44,211 nucleotides of DNA from contig JAFKJW010000069.1 in the NCBI GenBank assembly GCA_017305925.1, forward strand, positions 1 to 44,211, given 5' to 3'. Of this stretch, positions 16,168 to 26,213 are shown piece by piece; position 1 is the stretch's first letter, and every line of letters begins with the position of its first letter. The notes under the pieces are model-generated. The model did not search any database and was not told the origin of the DNA. It saw only the letters and a list, made by a program, of their open reading frames with translations. The translations under genes and the position numbers were made by a program. Source of the DNA: Hyphomicrobiales bacterium. GTDB lineage: Bacteria > Pseudomonadota > Alphaproteobacteria > Rhizobiales > Rhizobiaceae.

Positions 16168-17766
16168 TCACGCCTCCGCCACGTCGAAGCGCAGCTTCTT
16201 CGCCGAATCGATCGCCTCGTGGGCACGCACCTTGGCGAGCACGTCCTCCGGGAACGGCGCGTCGAGATAGAGCAGCGCGATGGCGTCGCCGCCGGGCTTG
16301 TTGCGGCCAAGCGCGAAGTTCGCGATGTTCACGCCGTTCTCGCCGCACACCGTGCCGAGCAGGCCGATGATGCCCGGGGCGTCGGCGTTGGTGGTGTAGA
16401 GCATGTGCTGGCCGACCTCGGCGTCGAGATTGATGCCCTTGATCTGGATGAAGCGCGGCTTGCCGTCGGAGAAGCAGGTGCCGGCGATCGAGCGCGTCAG
16501 GTGCTCGGTCTTGACGGTGAGCTTGATGTAGCCGTCGAAAACGCCGGACTTGTCGCGCTTCACCTCCGACAGGAGGATGCCGCGCTCCTTGGCCATGATC
16601 GGCGCCGATACCATGTTGACGTCGGCCACCTGCGGCCGGATCAGCCCGGCGAGCGCGGCCGAGATCAGCGCGCGCGTGTTCATCTGCGCGGTCGAGCCGT
16701 CGAAGAGGATCTCCACCTCCTTGATCGGATCCTCCGTCACCTGCCCGACAAAGGCGCCGAGCACCTCGGCGAGCTTTACGAAGGGTTTCAGCCGCGGTGC
16801 CTCCTCCGCCGTGATGGACGGCATGTTGATCGCGTTGGAGACCGCCCCCTTCACCAGATAATCCGACATCTGCTCGGCGATCTGCAACGCGACGTTCTCC
16901 TGCGCCTCCGTGGTGGACGCGCCGAGATGCGGCGTCGCCACCACGTTCTCCATGCCGAAGAAGGGGCTGTCGGTCGCCGGCTCGGTCTCGAACACGTCGA
17001 GCGCCGCGCCCGCCACCTTGCTGCTCTTCAGCGCGGCAAGCAGGTCAGCCTCGACGACGAGGCCGCCGCGCGCGCAATTGACGATGCGCACCCCGTCCTT
17101 CATCTTCGCGATCGCGTCGGCATTGATGATGCCCTTCGTCTTGTCGGTCATCGGCGTGTGCAGCGTGATGAAATCGGCCCGCGCCAGAAGGTCGTCCAGC
17201 TCGACCTTTTCCACGCCGAGCTCGGAGGCGCGCTGCTCCGACAGGAACGGGTCGTAGGCCAGCACGTGCATCTTCAGGCCGACGCCGCGCGTCGCCACGA
17301 TCGACCCGATATTGCCGCAGCCGACGACGCCCAGCGTCTTGCCGGTGATCTCAACGCCCATGAAGCGGTTCTTCTCCCACTTGCCGGCATGCGTCGAGGC
17401 GTTCGCCTCGGGGAGCTGGCGCGCCAGCGCGAAGATCATCGCGATGGCGTGCTCGGCCGTGGTGATCGAATTGCCGAAGGGCGTGTTCATCACGATGATG
17501 CCCTTGCGGCTGGCGGCAGGGATGTCGACATTGTCGACACCGATGCCGGCCCGGCCGATCACCTTGAGCCGCGGCGCGGCGCCGATCAGCTTCTCCGTGA
17601 CTTTCGTGGCGGAGCGGATCGCCAGGCCGTCATAGTCGGCGATCTTCGCCAGCAGCGCATCCTTGTCCTTGCCGAGATCGGGCAAGTAGTCGACCTCGAC
17701 GCCGCGATCCTTGAAGATCTGCACGGCGGTCGGGGAAAGCTTGTCGGAAACGAGTACGCGGGGCAT
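16168..17766 (-). CDS. serA: D-3-phosphoglycerate dehydrogenase
   Basis: A 532-residue long-form SerA. It catalyses the first step of serine synthesis, 3-phosphoglycerate to 3-phosphohydroxypyruvate, with NAD. Features: Rossmann motif VVGCGNIGS near residue 147, catalytic Arg in NCARGG, Glu in FETEP and His in TPHLGAS. The allosteric substrate-binding domain follows at about 320-450, and a C-terminal ACT domain (ADAPGIIGLLGTVCGENGVN) probably mediates serine feedback. The start is MPRVLVSDKL; the open frame continues upstream but without family similarity. It lies 127 bases downstream of serC on the same strand, so both may be read from the serC leader. Confidence 0.95.
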   Translation of the reverse strand: MPRVLVSDKLSPTAVQIFKDRGVEVDYLPDLGKDKDALLAKIADYDGLAIRSATKVTEKLIGAAPRLKVIGRAGIGVDNVDIPAASRKGIIVMNTPFGNSITTAEHAIAMIFALARQLPEANASTHAGKWEKNRFMGVEITGKTLGVVGCGNIGSIVATRGVGLKMHVLAYDPFLSEQRASELGVEKVELDDLLARADFITLHTPMTDKTKGIINADAIAKMKDGVRIVNCARGGLVVEADLLAALKSSKVAGAALDVFETEPATDSPFFGMENVVATPHLGASTTEAQENVALQIAEQMSDYLVKGAVSNAINMPSITAEEAPRLKPFVKLAEVLGAFVGQVTEDPIKEVEILFDGSTAQMNTRALISAALAGLIRPQVADVNMVSAPIMAKERGILLSEVKRDKSGVFDGYIKLTVKTEHLTRSIAGTCFSDGKPRFIQIKGINLDAEVGQHMLYTTNADAPGIIGLLGTVCGENGVNIANFALGRNKPGGDAIALLYLDAPFPEDVLAKVRAHEAIDSAKKLRFDVAEA

Positions 17767-17836
17767 GGGTGAGGTCCTTTGCGATGATACCCCACCCCTT
17801 ATCCCTTCCCACAAAGGAGGGTTCCGGGGTGTTGAC

Positions 17837-17862
17837 GCTCCCCTCCCCCTGGGGGGAGGAGC
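17837..17862. repeat. GC-rich stem-loop between serC and serA
   Basis: GCTCCCCTCCCC pairs with GGGGGAGGAGC around a short loop in the 127-base serC-serA gap. It could attenuate serA relative to serC or be a small palindromic repeat. No other signal was seen in the gap. Confidence 0.5.
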
Positions 17863-17893
17863 AAGGAGTGGGGTCGGGAGGGGTAACTCGGTG

Positions 17894-19072
17894 TCAGGCA
17901 GCCGCCTTCAGCGCGGCCTTCTGCTGTTCGAAAGCCCAGTCGAGCCAGGGCATCAGCGCCTCGAGATCGGCTGTCTCGACCGTCGCACCGCACCAGATGC
18001 GAAGGCCCGGAGGCGCATCGCGGTAGGAGCCGATGTCGTAGGCCACCTGCTCCTTCTCCAGCAGCGACGCAATGCCCTTGGCAACGGCAGCCTGCGCCTC
18101 GGGACCCTGCGCGGCGACGTCGGGATCGACGATGGACAGGCACACCGACGTGTTGGAGCGGGAGGCCGCATCGACGGCCAGGTGGCCGAGCCACGACGAG
18201 CCCGCAACGAAGCGGTCGATCACCGCCGCATTGGCATCGGCACGCGCGACCAGCGCATCGAGCCCGCCGATCGACTTCGCCCATTCGAGCGCGTCGACGT
18301 AATCCTCCACGGCGAGCATCGAGGGTGTGTTGATCGTCTCGCCCTTGAAGATGCCCTCGTTGAGCTTGCCGCCCGAGGTCAGGCGGAAGATCTTGGGCAG
18401 CGGCCAGGCCGGCTTGTATGTCTCCAGCCGCTCGACGGCCCGCGGCGAGAGGATCAGCATGCCATGCGCGCCCTCCCCGCCCAGCGCCTTCTGCCAGGAG
18501 AAGGTCACGACGTCGAGCTTCGCGAAATCCAGCCGCTGCGCGAAGGCCGCCGAGGTGGCGTCGCAGATCGTCAGGCCGGCGCGATCGGCGGCGATGAAAT
18601 CGCCGTTCGGCACGCGCACGCCGGACGTGGTGCCGTTCCAGGTGAAGACCACGTCGCGATCGAAATCGAGTTGCTTCAGATCGGGCAGCCTGCCGTAGCC
18701 GGCCTCGAAGACGCGTACGTCCGCGAGCCTGAGCTGCTTCACGACATCCGTGACCCAGCCGGCGCCGAAACTTTCCCAGGCGACCATGTCGACGCCGCGC
18801 TGGCCGAGCAGCGACCACAGCGCCATCTCGACCGCGCCGGTGTCCGAGGCCGGCACGATGCCGATGCGGTAGTCGGCGGGAACCTCCAGCACCTCGCGCG
18901 TCAGCGCGATCGCCCGTTCGAGCCGGGCCTTGCCGACCTTCGCGCGATGCGAGCGGCCGAGCGGCGCACCGGCAAGCGCGCCGGCCGACCAGCCTGGACG
19001 CTTCGCACATGGACCCGAGGAGAAATTGGGGATTGCCGGACGGAGTCCGGGCTTGGAGACGGTCGTCGTCAT
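17894..19072 (-). CDS. serC: Phosphoserine aminotransferase
   Basis: A 392-residue PLP enzyme that converts 3-phosphohydroxypyruvate and glutamate to phosphoserine. It belongs to the alphaproteobacterial SerC branch (start [20 protein letters not shown]). The PLP lysine is Lys195 in [24 protein letters not shown] and [13 protein letters not shown] are substrate- and PLP-site segments. The ATG at 19072 sits next to two hairpins resembling the serC leader RNA, one of which carries the GGAAGG ribosome site. serA follows downstream. Confidence 0.94.
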   Translation of the reverse strand: MTTTVSKPGLRPAIPNFSSGPCAKRPGWSAGALAGAPLGRSHRAKVGKARLERAIALTREVLEVPADYRIGIVPASDTGAVEMALWSLLGQRGVDMVAWESFGAGWVTDVVKQLRLADVRVFEAGYGRLPDLKQLDFDRDVVFTWNGTTSGVRVPNGDFIAADRAGLTICDATSAAFAQRLDFAKLDVVTFSWQKALGGEGAHGMLILSPRAVERLETYKPAWPLPKIFRLTSGGKLNEGIFKGETINTPSMLAVEDYVDALEWAKSIGGLDALVARADANAAVIDRFVAGSSWLGHLAVDAASRSNTSVCLSIVDPDVAAQGPEAQAAVAKGIASLLEKEQVAYDIGSYRDAPPGLRIWCGATVETADLEALMPWLDWAFEQQKAALKAAA

Positions 19073-19077
19073 CGTGG

Positions 19078-19115
19078 CTATCCTTCCAGATAGAAAGCCC
19101 CTCGTTGGGGAGGGG
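19078..19115 (-). ncRNA. Candidate serC leader RNA motif
   Basis: Read on the minus strand, hairpin CCCCTC-cccaac-GAGGGG (19115-19098), then CTTT, then hairpin CTATC-tggaag-GATAG (19093-19078), ending five bases before the serC ATG. Two consecutive hairpins abutting the start codon upstream of serC in Alphaproteobacteria match the described serC RNA motif. The ribosome site GGAAGG lies in and beside the second loop, which would allow translational control. Identification is from memory of the motif. Confidence 0.6.
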
Positions 19116-19218
19116 TGGCCCGGGGACGCAGGTACGCGAAGGCTCGATGCGGCGTCAAGGGGAATGTTTTTGTCGCCCGGAGGATACCGGCCGTTTGTGT
19201 CGAGGCAGCCACAAAAGG

Positions 19219-19243
19219 AAATGGCGGGCATCACCCGCCATTT
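19219..19243 (-). terminator. Rho-independent terminator of the outer-membrane protein gene
   Basis: A ten-base perfect stem (AAATGGCGGG with CCCGCCATTT) and five-base loop, followed on the minus strand by CCTTTTGT. It starts 24 bases after the stop of the gene at 19267. Confidence 0.75.
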
Positions 19244-19266
19244 GCCTCAAGAGAGCCGATCGGCTG

Positions 19267-20325
19267 TCACCAGAGATCGTAGCGCAAGCCGACCTTGACC
19301 TGGTGCATGTTGTAGCCCTTGTTGTAATGTACGCCGTCATCCGAGACGGAGAAATATTTGACGTCCGGCGCGCTCACATACTGATAGCCGAGGTCCAGTG
19401 ACGTATTCTTGGAAACCCGGTAGGAGACGCCAGCCGAGAGTCCGTACATGAAGTCGTAGTCGGTCTTGCTGTAGGAGGCGACGGTGCTGCCGTCGGTGGG
19501 CGCGCGACAGGCGAAATCGACGGTCTGTGTCGTCGTGGTGGATCCGGTACCGTTGGGTACAACGCTCGTGTTCGTCACCGAGCTGTTTTGGCAGGTGGCA
19601 CCGACGGCAAACGTGGCCTTCGTCTTCAGCAGGCCGACTCCCGCGCCGACGTAGGGCGTGAAGCCGGCATAGGTGCCGAGATCGATATAGCCGTTGACGA
19701 GGCCGTTCCATGCCGTGTTCTTTGCCGAAGCGCTGACTATGCAGTCGCGGCGCCAGTCCGAGTTGGTTGCTGAAGTCGATACGGGCAAACCCGCGACTTC
19801 CTTACCTTCATCATCGAGGGTCGTAGTGATGCTGGTCGTCGTGATCGTGCGGGAGCCCAGGCAGCCAAAGTCCGGCATGTTGGTGACCGCCGGATTGAGT
19901 GAATTGACGAGGGAATAGGGCTCCAGATAACCGGCGAAGAGATGCGCCGTTCCACTATACTTGTCGTCCTGCAGGAGCCCGATATTGATATCGGCCCGCA
20001 GCCAGTCATTGAAATGATAGCCGAAGCCGACGCTGCCGGAGATCGGGTTCTGCTTGCGGCTTGCGGAAAAGACATCAAGCGGACCGACCCAGCCCAGCCC
20101 GACCAGATCGTTGTCGAACAGCGAGTCGTCCACGGCCAGCGCCCCGTCCTTGTAGCTGCGCTTGAAGGCATAGTCGACATCGCCGCGCAGATACCAGCCC
20201 GAGCCGACCTCGACAGGCACTTCTTCGACCTGGAGGGGCGGTTCATAGTCCGCGGCCGTCGCCGCTCCGGCGGACAGCGCCGCGAGGGCCAGCAGCGAAA
20301 ATGCGACAGGCTTGATGAAATTCAT
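19267..20325 (-). CDS. Outer-membrane beta-barrel protein (Omp25/Omp31-like)
   Basis: A 352-residue secreted protein. The signal peptide FSLLALAALSAGAATAAD is followed by repeated amphipathic strands (GWYLRGDVDYAFKRS, GSVGFGYHFNDWLRADINIG, YIDLGTYAGFTPYVGAGVGL, YGLSAGVSYRVSKNTSLDLG). It ends in the aromatic residue Trp, the C-terminal signature of barrels assembled by BAM. A long Thr/Ser-rich loop (about residues 150-200) with paired Cys would face outside. AGAGGAC precedes the ATG. It shares the GTYAGFTPYVGAGVG and NMHQVKVGLRYDL pattern with the protein at 20544, so the two are paralogues. Three TTAA half-sites lie upstream. Confidence 0.85.
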   Translation of the reverse strand: MNFIKPVAFSLLALAALSAGAATAADYEPPLQVEEVPVEVGSGWYLRGDVDYAFKRSYKDGALAVDDSLFDNDLVGLGWVGPLDVFSASRKQNPISGSVGFGYHFNDWLRADINIGLLQDDKYSGTAHLFAGYLEPYSLVNSLNPAVTNMPDFGCLGSRTITTTSITTTLDDEGKEVAGLPVSTSATNSDWRRDCIVSASAKNTAWNGLVNGYIDLGTYAGFTPYVGAGVGLLKTKATFAVGATCQNSSVTNTSVVPNGTGSTTTTQTVDFACRAPTDGSTVASYSKTDYDFMYGLSAGVSYRVSKNTSLDLGYQYVSAPDVKYFSVSDDGVHYNKGYNMHQVKVGLRYDLW

Positions 20326-20388
20326 GTCCTCTTACTCCCCGCAAGCGCCAGACCAACATCCGCGCAAACCGCTTGTATGGGCCCATTG

Positions 20389-20416
20389 TTAACCATAGTG
20401 GTTAAGTGCCGGTTAA
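20389..20416 (-). promoter_or_regulatory. CtrA-type box upstream of the outer-membrane protein gene at 19267
   Basis: On the minus strand, TTAA-CCGGCAC-TTAACC (20416-20402) exactly matches the CtrA consensus TTAA-N7-TTAAC. A third TTAA follows nine bases further on (20392-20389). The full site ends about 77 bases before the start codon, compatible with promoter overlap. Binding has not been shown. Confidence 0.6.
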
Positions 20417-20488
20417 GGATAACGAAGCGTTTCCATAGGCCTGCGCGGTATTTTTCAATGGGTGCGGGAGATCGGGCACCGCCCAAAA

Positions 20489-20518
20489 GAAAACGCCCGG
20501 CAGGGACCGGGCGTTTTC
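20489..20518 (-). terminator. Rho-independent terminator
   Basis: GAAAACGCCCGG pairs with CCGGGCGTTTTC around CAGGGA. On the minus strand the stem ends in GCGTTTTC followed by TTTTGGG, 26 bases after the stop of the gene at 20544. Confidence 0.8.
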
Positions 20519-20543
20519 GATCTGGATGAGATTGCGGAGAGGG

Positions 20544-21386
20544 CTACTGCTTGTAGACCGGCGCCGGTTCGTAGGACACGGTCTGCGGCGCCGCGCAGTT
20601 GCTGTTGCCGCCGAAGCTGTAGCGCAGGCCGGCGCGCACTTCGTGCATGTTGAAGCCGCGATCGAAGCCCGGGCCTGCCCCGAGCGAAACGCCTCCCGCG
20701 GAATGCTCCTCGAACATGCGGCCGCCATTGATCCGGGTAAAGCGATAGCCGCCGTCCAGCGCCAGCTTGTCGGTCAGGCAGTAGGAAGCGCCGGCCATGA
20801 GCGAATAGGCGAAGCGCCAGTTCCTCGCGCCCTTGTGGAAGTTGTCGATGCCGGGCTCGATCGTGTTGCGCAGATCGTTCCACCGCACGTTCGCGCCGCC
20901 GATGCCGGCGCCGACATAGGGCGTGAAGCCGTTATAGGTGCCGAGGTCGGCATAGGCATTGGCGAGCAGCAGGAACGCCGAATAGCTCGACGTATCGACC
21001 GAGACCGAGGTGAAGTCGGAGGTCTGCCCGCGGAACTTCGACTTGAAGAAATAGTCGCCGGTCAGGTCGACGCGGAAGTGGTTGGTGACCTGGTAGCCGA
21101 CGCCGCCGCCGAGCGAGAGCGCGCCCTTCAGCTTGCCGAAATCAAAGTCCTTCGTGCCCGGAAGCGTGCAGCAGCCGGCCCCGTAGGTGATGTAGTTGAT
21201 GCCGCGCAACTCGGACCACCGGTAGGCGGCGTCGCCGCGGATATACCAGCCATTGTAGGCCGTCTGCTCGACCACCGGCGTGGGCTCGACCTCCGGAACA
21301 GGCTCGACCATATCGGCGGCGAACGCCGGCAGCGCGACGCTCGCGAAAAGAACGGCAAACCCGAGCCGCTTGGAAAATTTTGACAT
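20544..21386 (-). CDS. Outer-membrane beta-barrel protein, paralogue of the protein at 19267
   Basis: A 280-residue secreted barrel protein. The signal peptide is RLGFAVLFASVALPAFAAD. Strands include GWYIRGDAAYRWSELRG, LGGGVGYQVTNHFRVDLTGD, YADLGTYNGFTPYVGAGIGG and LDGGYRFTRINGGRM. It ends NMHEVRAGLRYSFGG plus a 20-residue tail rich in Pro/Tyr, so the usual terminal aromatic is followed by an extension. The start MSKFSKR at 21386 is chosen because AGGGAT lies eight bases upstream; ATGs at 21392 and 21395 are alternatives. It has its own promoter with a CtrA-type box and its own terminator. Confidence 0.85.
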   Translation of the reverse strand: MSKFSKRLGFAVLFASVALPAFAADMVEPVPEVEPTPVVEQTAYNGWYIRGDAAYRWSELRGINYITYGAGCCTLPGTKDFDFGKLKGALSLGGGVGYQVTNHFRVDLTGDYFFKSKFRGQTSDFTSVSVDTSSYSAFLLLANAYADLGTYNGFTPYVGAGIGGANVRWNDLRNTIEPGIDNFHKGARNWRFAYSLMAGASYCLTDKLALDGGYRFTRINGGRMFEEHSAGGVSLGAGPGFDRGFNMHEVRAGLRYSFGGNSNCAAPQTVSYEPAPVYKQ

Positions 21387-21463
21387 TGGCATCATCCCTG
21401 ACCAGCAAGCCGCACGAACGGGCTGCTTGTTACTCGTCGGCCTTGGATAATGAAGGGGAAAGG

Positions 21464-21491
21464 TTAAGCGCCGCTTAACCCTAACGCTTAA
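21464..21491 (-). promoter_or_regulatory. CtrA-type box upstream of the outer-membrane protein gene at 20544
   Basis: TTAA-GCGCCGC-TTAACC (21464-21480) is a perfect TTAA-N7-TTAAC box and also an almost perfect palindrome (GGTTAAGCG-c-CGCTTAACC). A third TTAA at 21488-21491 is nine bases away. The array ends about 78 bases before the start codon, almost the same distance as in the sister promoter. Confidence 0.6.
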
Positions 21492-21575
21492 CCACGCGAT
21501 GCCATGTCGCAGCACGAAAAAATTCCCGCCGCCGATGTGGTAGGCGGCAGGCTGGAGACTGTTACGGGGTTCGGA

Positions 21576-22928
21576 TCAGGCAGCGGTCTTGAGGCCGGCG
21601 ATCACATTGACCAGATCGTCCACGACCGCCTCGACCAGCGTGCGGTCGTCCGCCTCCGCCATTACGCGGATCAGCGGCTCGGTGCCGGACGGCCGGATGA
21701 CGAGGCGCCCGCCCGTGCCGAGGCGCGCCTTGGCCTCTTCGATGGCTGCCTTGACGATCGGGCTTTCCAGCGGCTTGCCGCCCGAGAAGCGCACGTTCTT
21801 CAGCAATTGCGGCACCGATTCGAATTTCCTGACGACCTCGCTCACCGGCTTGTCGGCGCGCTTGATGCAGGCGAGCACCTGAAGGGCCGAGACAAGGCCG
21901 TCGCCCGTGGTGGAGAAGTCCGAGAGCACGATATGCCCGGACTGCTCGCCGCCGACATTGAAGCCATGGGCGCGCATGTGCTCCACGACATAGCGGTCGC
22001 CCACCTGCGTGCGGTGCAGCGAGAGCCCGATGTCCGTCAGGAAGCGCTCGAGGCCGAGGTTCGACATGACCGTCGCGACGATGCCGCCGCCGGCGAGCCT
22101 GCCGCTCTTGCTCCAGGCCTCCGCGATCATCGCCAGGATCTGGTCGCCGTCGACGATCTCGCCGCGCTCGTCCACGATCACCACGCGATCCGCGTCGCCG
22201 TCGAGCGCGATGCCGATATCGGCGCGCACCTCGTGCACCTTCTTCTGCAGCGCCTCCGGATGGGTCGATCCGCACTCCTGGTTGACGTTGAAGCCGTTCG
22301 GCTCGTTGTTCATCGTGACGATGTCGGCTCCGAGTTCCCAGAGTGCGGCGGGCGCGACCTTGTAGCCCGCGCCGTTGGCGCAATCGATCACGACGCGCAG
22401 GCCCGACAGCGACATCGAGCGCGGCAGGGTCCGCTTCGCGAACTCGATATAGCGGTCGTGCACGCCGTCTATGCGCTTGGCGCGGCCGAGCGAATCCGTG
22501 TCGGCGAGCTTGATCTCGACTTCCTTGTCGAGCATCGCCTCGATCCGGTGCTCGATCTCGTCCGACAGCTTGTAGCCGTCCGGCCCGAACAGCTTGATGC
22601 CGTTGTCGTAATACGGGTTGTGCGAGGCCGAGATCATGACGCCGAGATCGGCGCGCAGCGAGCGCGCGAGCATGGCCACGGCGGGCGTCGGGATGGGGCC
22701 GAGGAGGAAAACGTCCATGCCGGCGGCGCAGAAGCCGGCGACCATGGCGTTCTCGATCATGTAGCCGGAAAGCCGCGTGTCCTTCCCGATCACGACGCGG
22801 TGCCGGTGCTTGCCGCGCTGGAACGACATGCCCGCCGCCATGGCCACCTTCATGGCGATCTCGGCGGTCATCGGAAATCTGTTCGCCTGACCGCGAATAC
22901 CGTCAGTACCGAAATAGCGTTTCGACAT
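21576..22928 (-). CDS. glmM: Phosphoglucosamine mutase
   Basis: A 450-residue enzyme that interconverts glucosamine-6-phosphate and glucosamine-1-phosphate for UDP-GlcNAc, and hence peptidoglycan and lipid A synthesis. It has the four phosphohexomutase motifs: active-site phosphoserine Ser102 in [12 protein letters not shown], the metal-binding loop DGDADR, sugar-binding GGEQSGHI and phosphate-binding [11 protein letters not shown]. Length equals the family norm. The start is [13 protein letters not shown]. It lies downstream of the ftsH region in the rhizobial tilS-ftsH-glmM order but is separated from ftsH by an inserted opposite-strand gene. Confidence 0.96.
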   Translation of the reverse strand: MSKRYFGTDGIRGQANRFPMTAEIAMKVAMAAGMSFQRGKHRHRVVIGKDTRLSGYMIENAMVAGFCAAGMDVFLLGPIPTPAVAMLARSLRADLGVMISASHNPYYDNGIKLFGPDGYKLSDEIEHRIEAMLDKEVEIKLADTDSLGRAKRIDGVHDRYIEFAKRTLPRSMSLSGLRVVIDCANGAGYKVAPAALWELGADIVTMNNEPNGFNVNQECGSTHPEALQKKVHEVRADIGIALDGDADRVVIVDERGEIVDGDQILAMIAEAWSKSGRLAGGGIVATVMSNLGLERFLTDIGLSLHRTQVGDRYVVEHMRAHGFNVGGEQSGHIVLSDFSTTGDGLVSALQVLACIKRADKPVSEVVRKFESVPQLLKNVRFSGGKPLESPIVKAAIEEAKARLGTGGRLVIRPSGTEPLIRVMAEADDRTLVEAVVDDLVNVIAGLKTAA

Positions 22929-23215
22929 CCGATCCGTGTCCTGCTGATGATGCGTGTCGGCGCGATATGCCATGAATGGCTGCGTCGGCAGGCATCACTT
23001 TGTGTGATTGTTTATTACGAATGTTTAGGAAATCGTGCATTTACAGCCACGCGCATGGCTGTTGGACCTCCAGCCGCCACGAATTCACGCTGACACGGCC
23101 AATCTCGTGCACAAATTGCGGCGCCGCTACGAATTCGCCTCAATCTCCGATATAGCTCCAGTGGCGGGGCGCGTGCGCCCCGTCATCCTTCATGGGCGCT
23201 CAACGGAGGTGCGTC

Positions 23216-24052
23216 ATGCCAATGCTCAGAATCGCAGCCCTTTCCTCTCTCGCGGTTTGCGCCGCATTGCTGGCTTCCCCATCCTACGCCCTCACCGCGA
23301 AGGAGTGCAGCACGAAATACCAGGCGGCCAAGGAGGCCGGCACGCTCGACGGCATGAAGTGGAACGACTTCCGCAAGGCCAATTGCGGCGCCGACGCGAC
23401 TGCGGCCGAGGAGACGGCCCCGGCGAAGAAGGCCAAGAAAGGCAAGACCGCAGCGGCCGCCGACGATGCCGACGGCAAGGGCCTCTCCATGAAGGAGTGC
23501 AGCGCGAAATATCAGGCGGCCAAGGAGGCCGGCACGCTCAACGGCATGAAGTGGAACGACTTCCGCAAGGCCAATTGCGGCGCCGACGCGGCTGCGGCCG
23601 AGGAGATGGCCCCGGCGAAGAAGGCCAAGAAAGGCAAGACTGCTGCGGCCGCCGACGATGCCGACAGCAAGGGCCTGTCCATGAAGGAGTGCAGCACGAA
23701 ATACCAGACGGCCAAGGCGGACGGCACGCTCAACGGCATGAAGTGGAACGACTTCCGCAAGGCCAATTGCGGCGCCAGCGCATCCGACGACGATTCCGTG
23801 CCGAGCATGGACGAGGCCAACTATACCAACGAGCCGGAAGCGCCTGCCGGCAAGGCTCCCAAGGGCGTCACCTTCCCGCGCGGGCTCGACAAGAAGTTCG
23901 CCTCCGAGACACCCGGCAAGCAGCGCCTTCATACCTGCCTGGAAGGCTATTACGACAACAAGGACAGGAACACGCTGAACGGCCTGCGCTGGATCCAGAA
24001 GGGCGGCGGCTACTACAGCCTCTGCAACGCGCGCCTGAAAGGCAATTCGTAA
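23216..24052 (+). CDS. Secreted protein with tandem 64-residue cysteine repeats
   Basis: A 278-residue exported protein of unknown function. The signal peptide is MLRIAALSSLAVCAALLA, cut near SYA. Three tandem copies of a unit beginning KECSTKYQAAKEAGTLNGMKW and continuing NDFRKANCG, joined by Ala/Lys-rich linkers (APAKKAKKGKTAAAADDADG), start near residues 29, 93 and 157. The C-terminal segment TCLEGYYDN...TLNGLRWIQ...YYSLCNA keeps the Cys/Tyr/TLNG/Trp/Cys spacing and looks like a fourth, diverged copy. Each unit has two Cys that could form a disulfide in the periplasm. GGAGGT at 23205-23210 fixes the start. It is flanked by a strong terminator and lies opposite in strand to ftsH and glmM. 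The unit is familiar from Rhizobiales hypothetical proteins, usually in one or few copies. Confidence 0.85.
   Translation: MPMLRIAALSSLAVCAALLASPSYALTAKECSTKYQAAKEAGTLDGMKWNDFRKANCGADATAAEETAPAKKAKKGKTAAAADDADGKGLSMKECSAKYQAAKEAGTLNGMKWNDFRKANCGADAAAAEEMAPAKKAKKGKTAAAADDADSKGLSMKECSTKYQTAKADGTLNGMKWNDFRKANCGASASDDDSVPSMDEANYTNEPEAPAGKAPKGVTFPRGLDKKFASETPGKQRLHTCLEGYYDNKDRNTLNGLRWIQKGGGYYSLCNARLKGNS
23300..23779 (+). repeat. 192-bp tandem coding repeats (two full copies and half of a third)
   Basis: AAGGAGTGCAGC recurs at 23300, 23492 and 23684, giving an exact 192-bp (64-codon) period. Units 1 and 2 differ at few positions over their whole length; unit 3 matches for about 96 bases and then diverges. 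Near identity at the DNA level, including synonymous positions, indicates recent duplication and possible copy-number change by recombination. Confidence 0.85.
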
Positions 24053-24082
24053 GAAACCTTCCGCCTCAGCGGCTTCGACAAG

Positions 24083-24119
24083 AAAAGGGCCCGGCGAAAT
24101 TTCGCCGGGCCCTTTTTTT
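24083..24119 (+). terminator. Rho-independent terminator
   Basis: AAAAGGGCCCGGCGAAA pairs with TTTCGCCGGGCCCTTTT and continues into a seven-base T tract. It is 31 bases after the tandem-repeat protein stop and can also serve the convergent ftsH gene. Confidence 0.9.
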
Positions 24120-24165
24120 GCTGGAAGGCCGCTCGATTACGGCGGCCGTCGGACAGCGGGCAGCG

Positions 24166-26106
<1,941 letters not shown>

Positions 26107-26213
26107 GCAGCGTTCCGTAGAGGTAAGGGCACAGCCAGGGCGCCACTATGCGCCATTGAGGTTAACATAGGGAGACCGGGCATGAATGCCAAGGAAAACG
26201 GTGTCACAGGGCC

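Noticed and set aside
16219-17772. Long plus-strand frame opposite serA
   Set aside because: It mirrors serA codons and has no recognisable domain.
23166-23181. Hairpin GGGGCG-cgtg-CGCCCC upstream of the repeat protein
   Set aside because: Short, no T tract and no clear relation to a start or stop; may be chance in GC-rich DNA.
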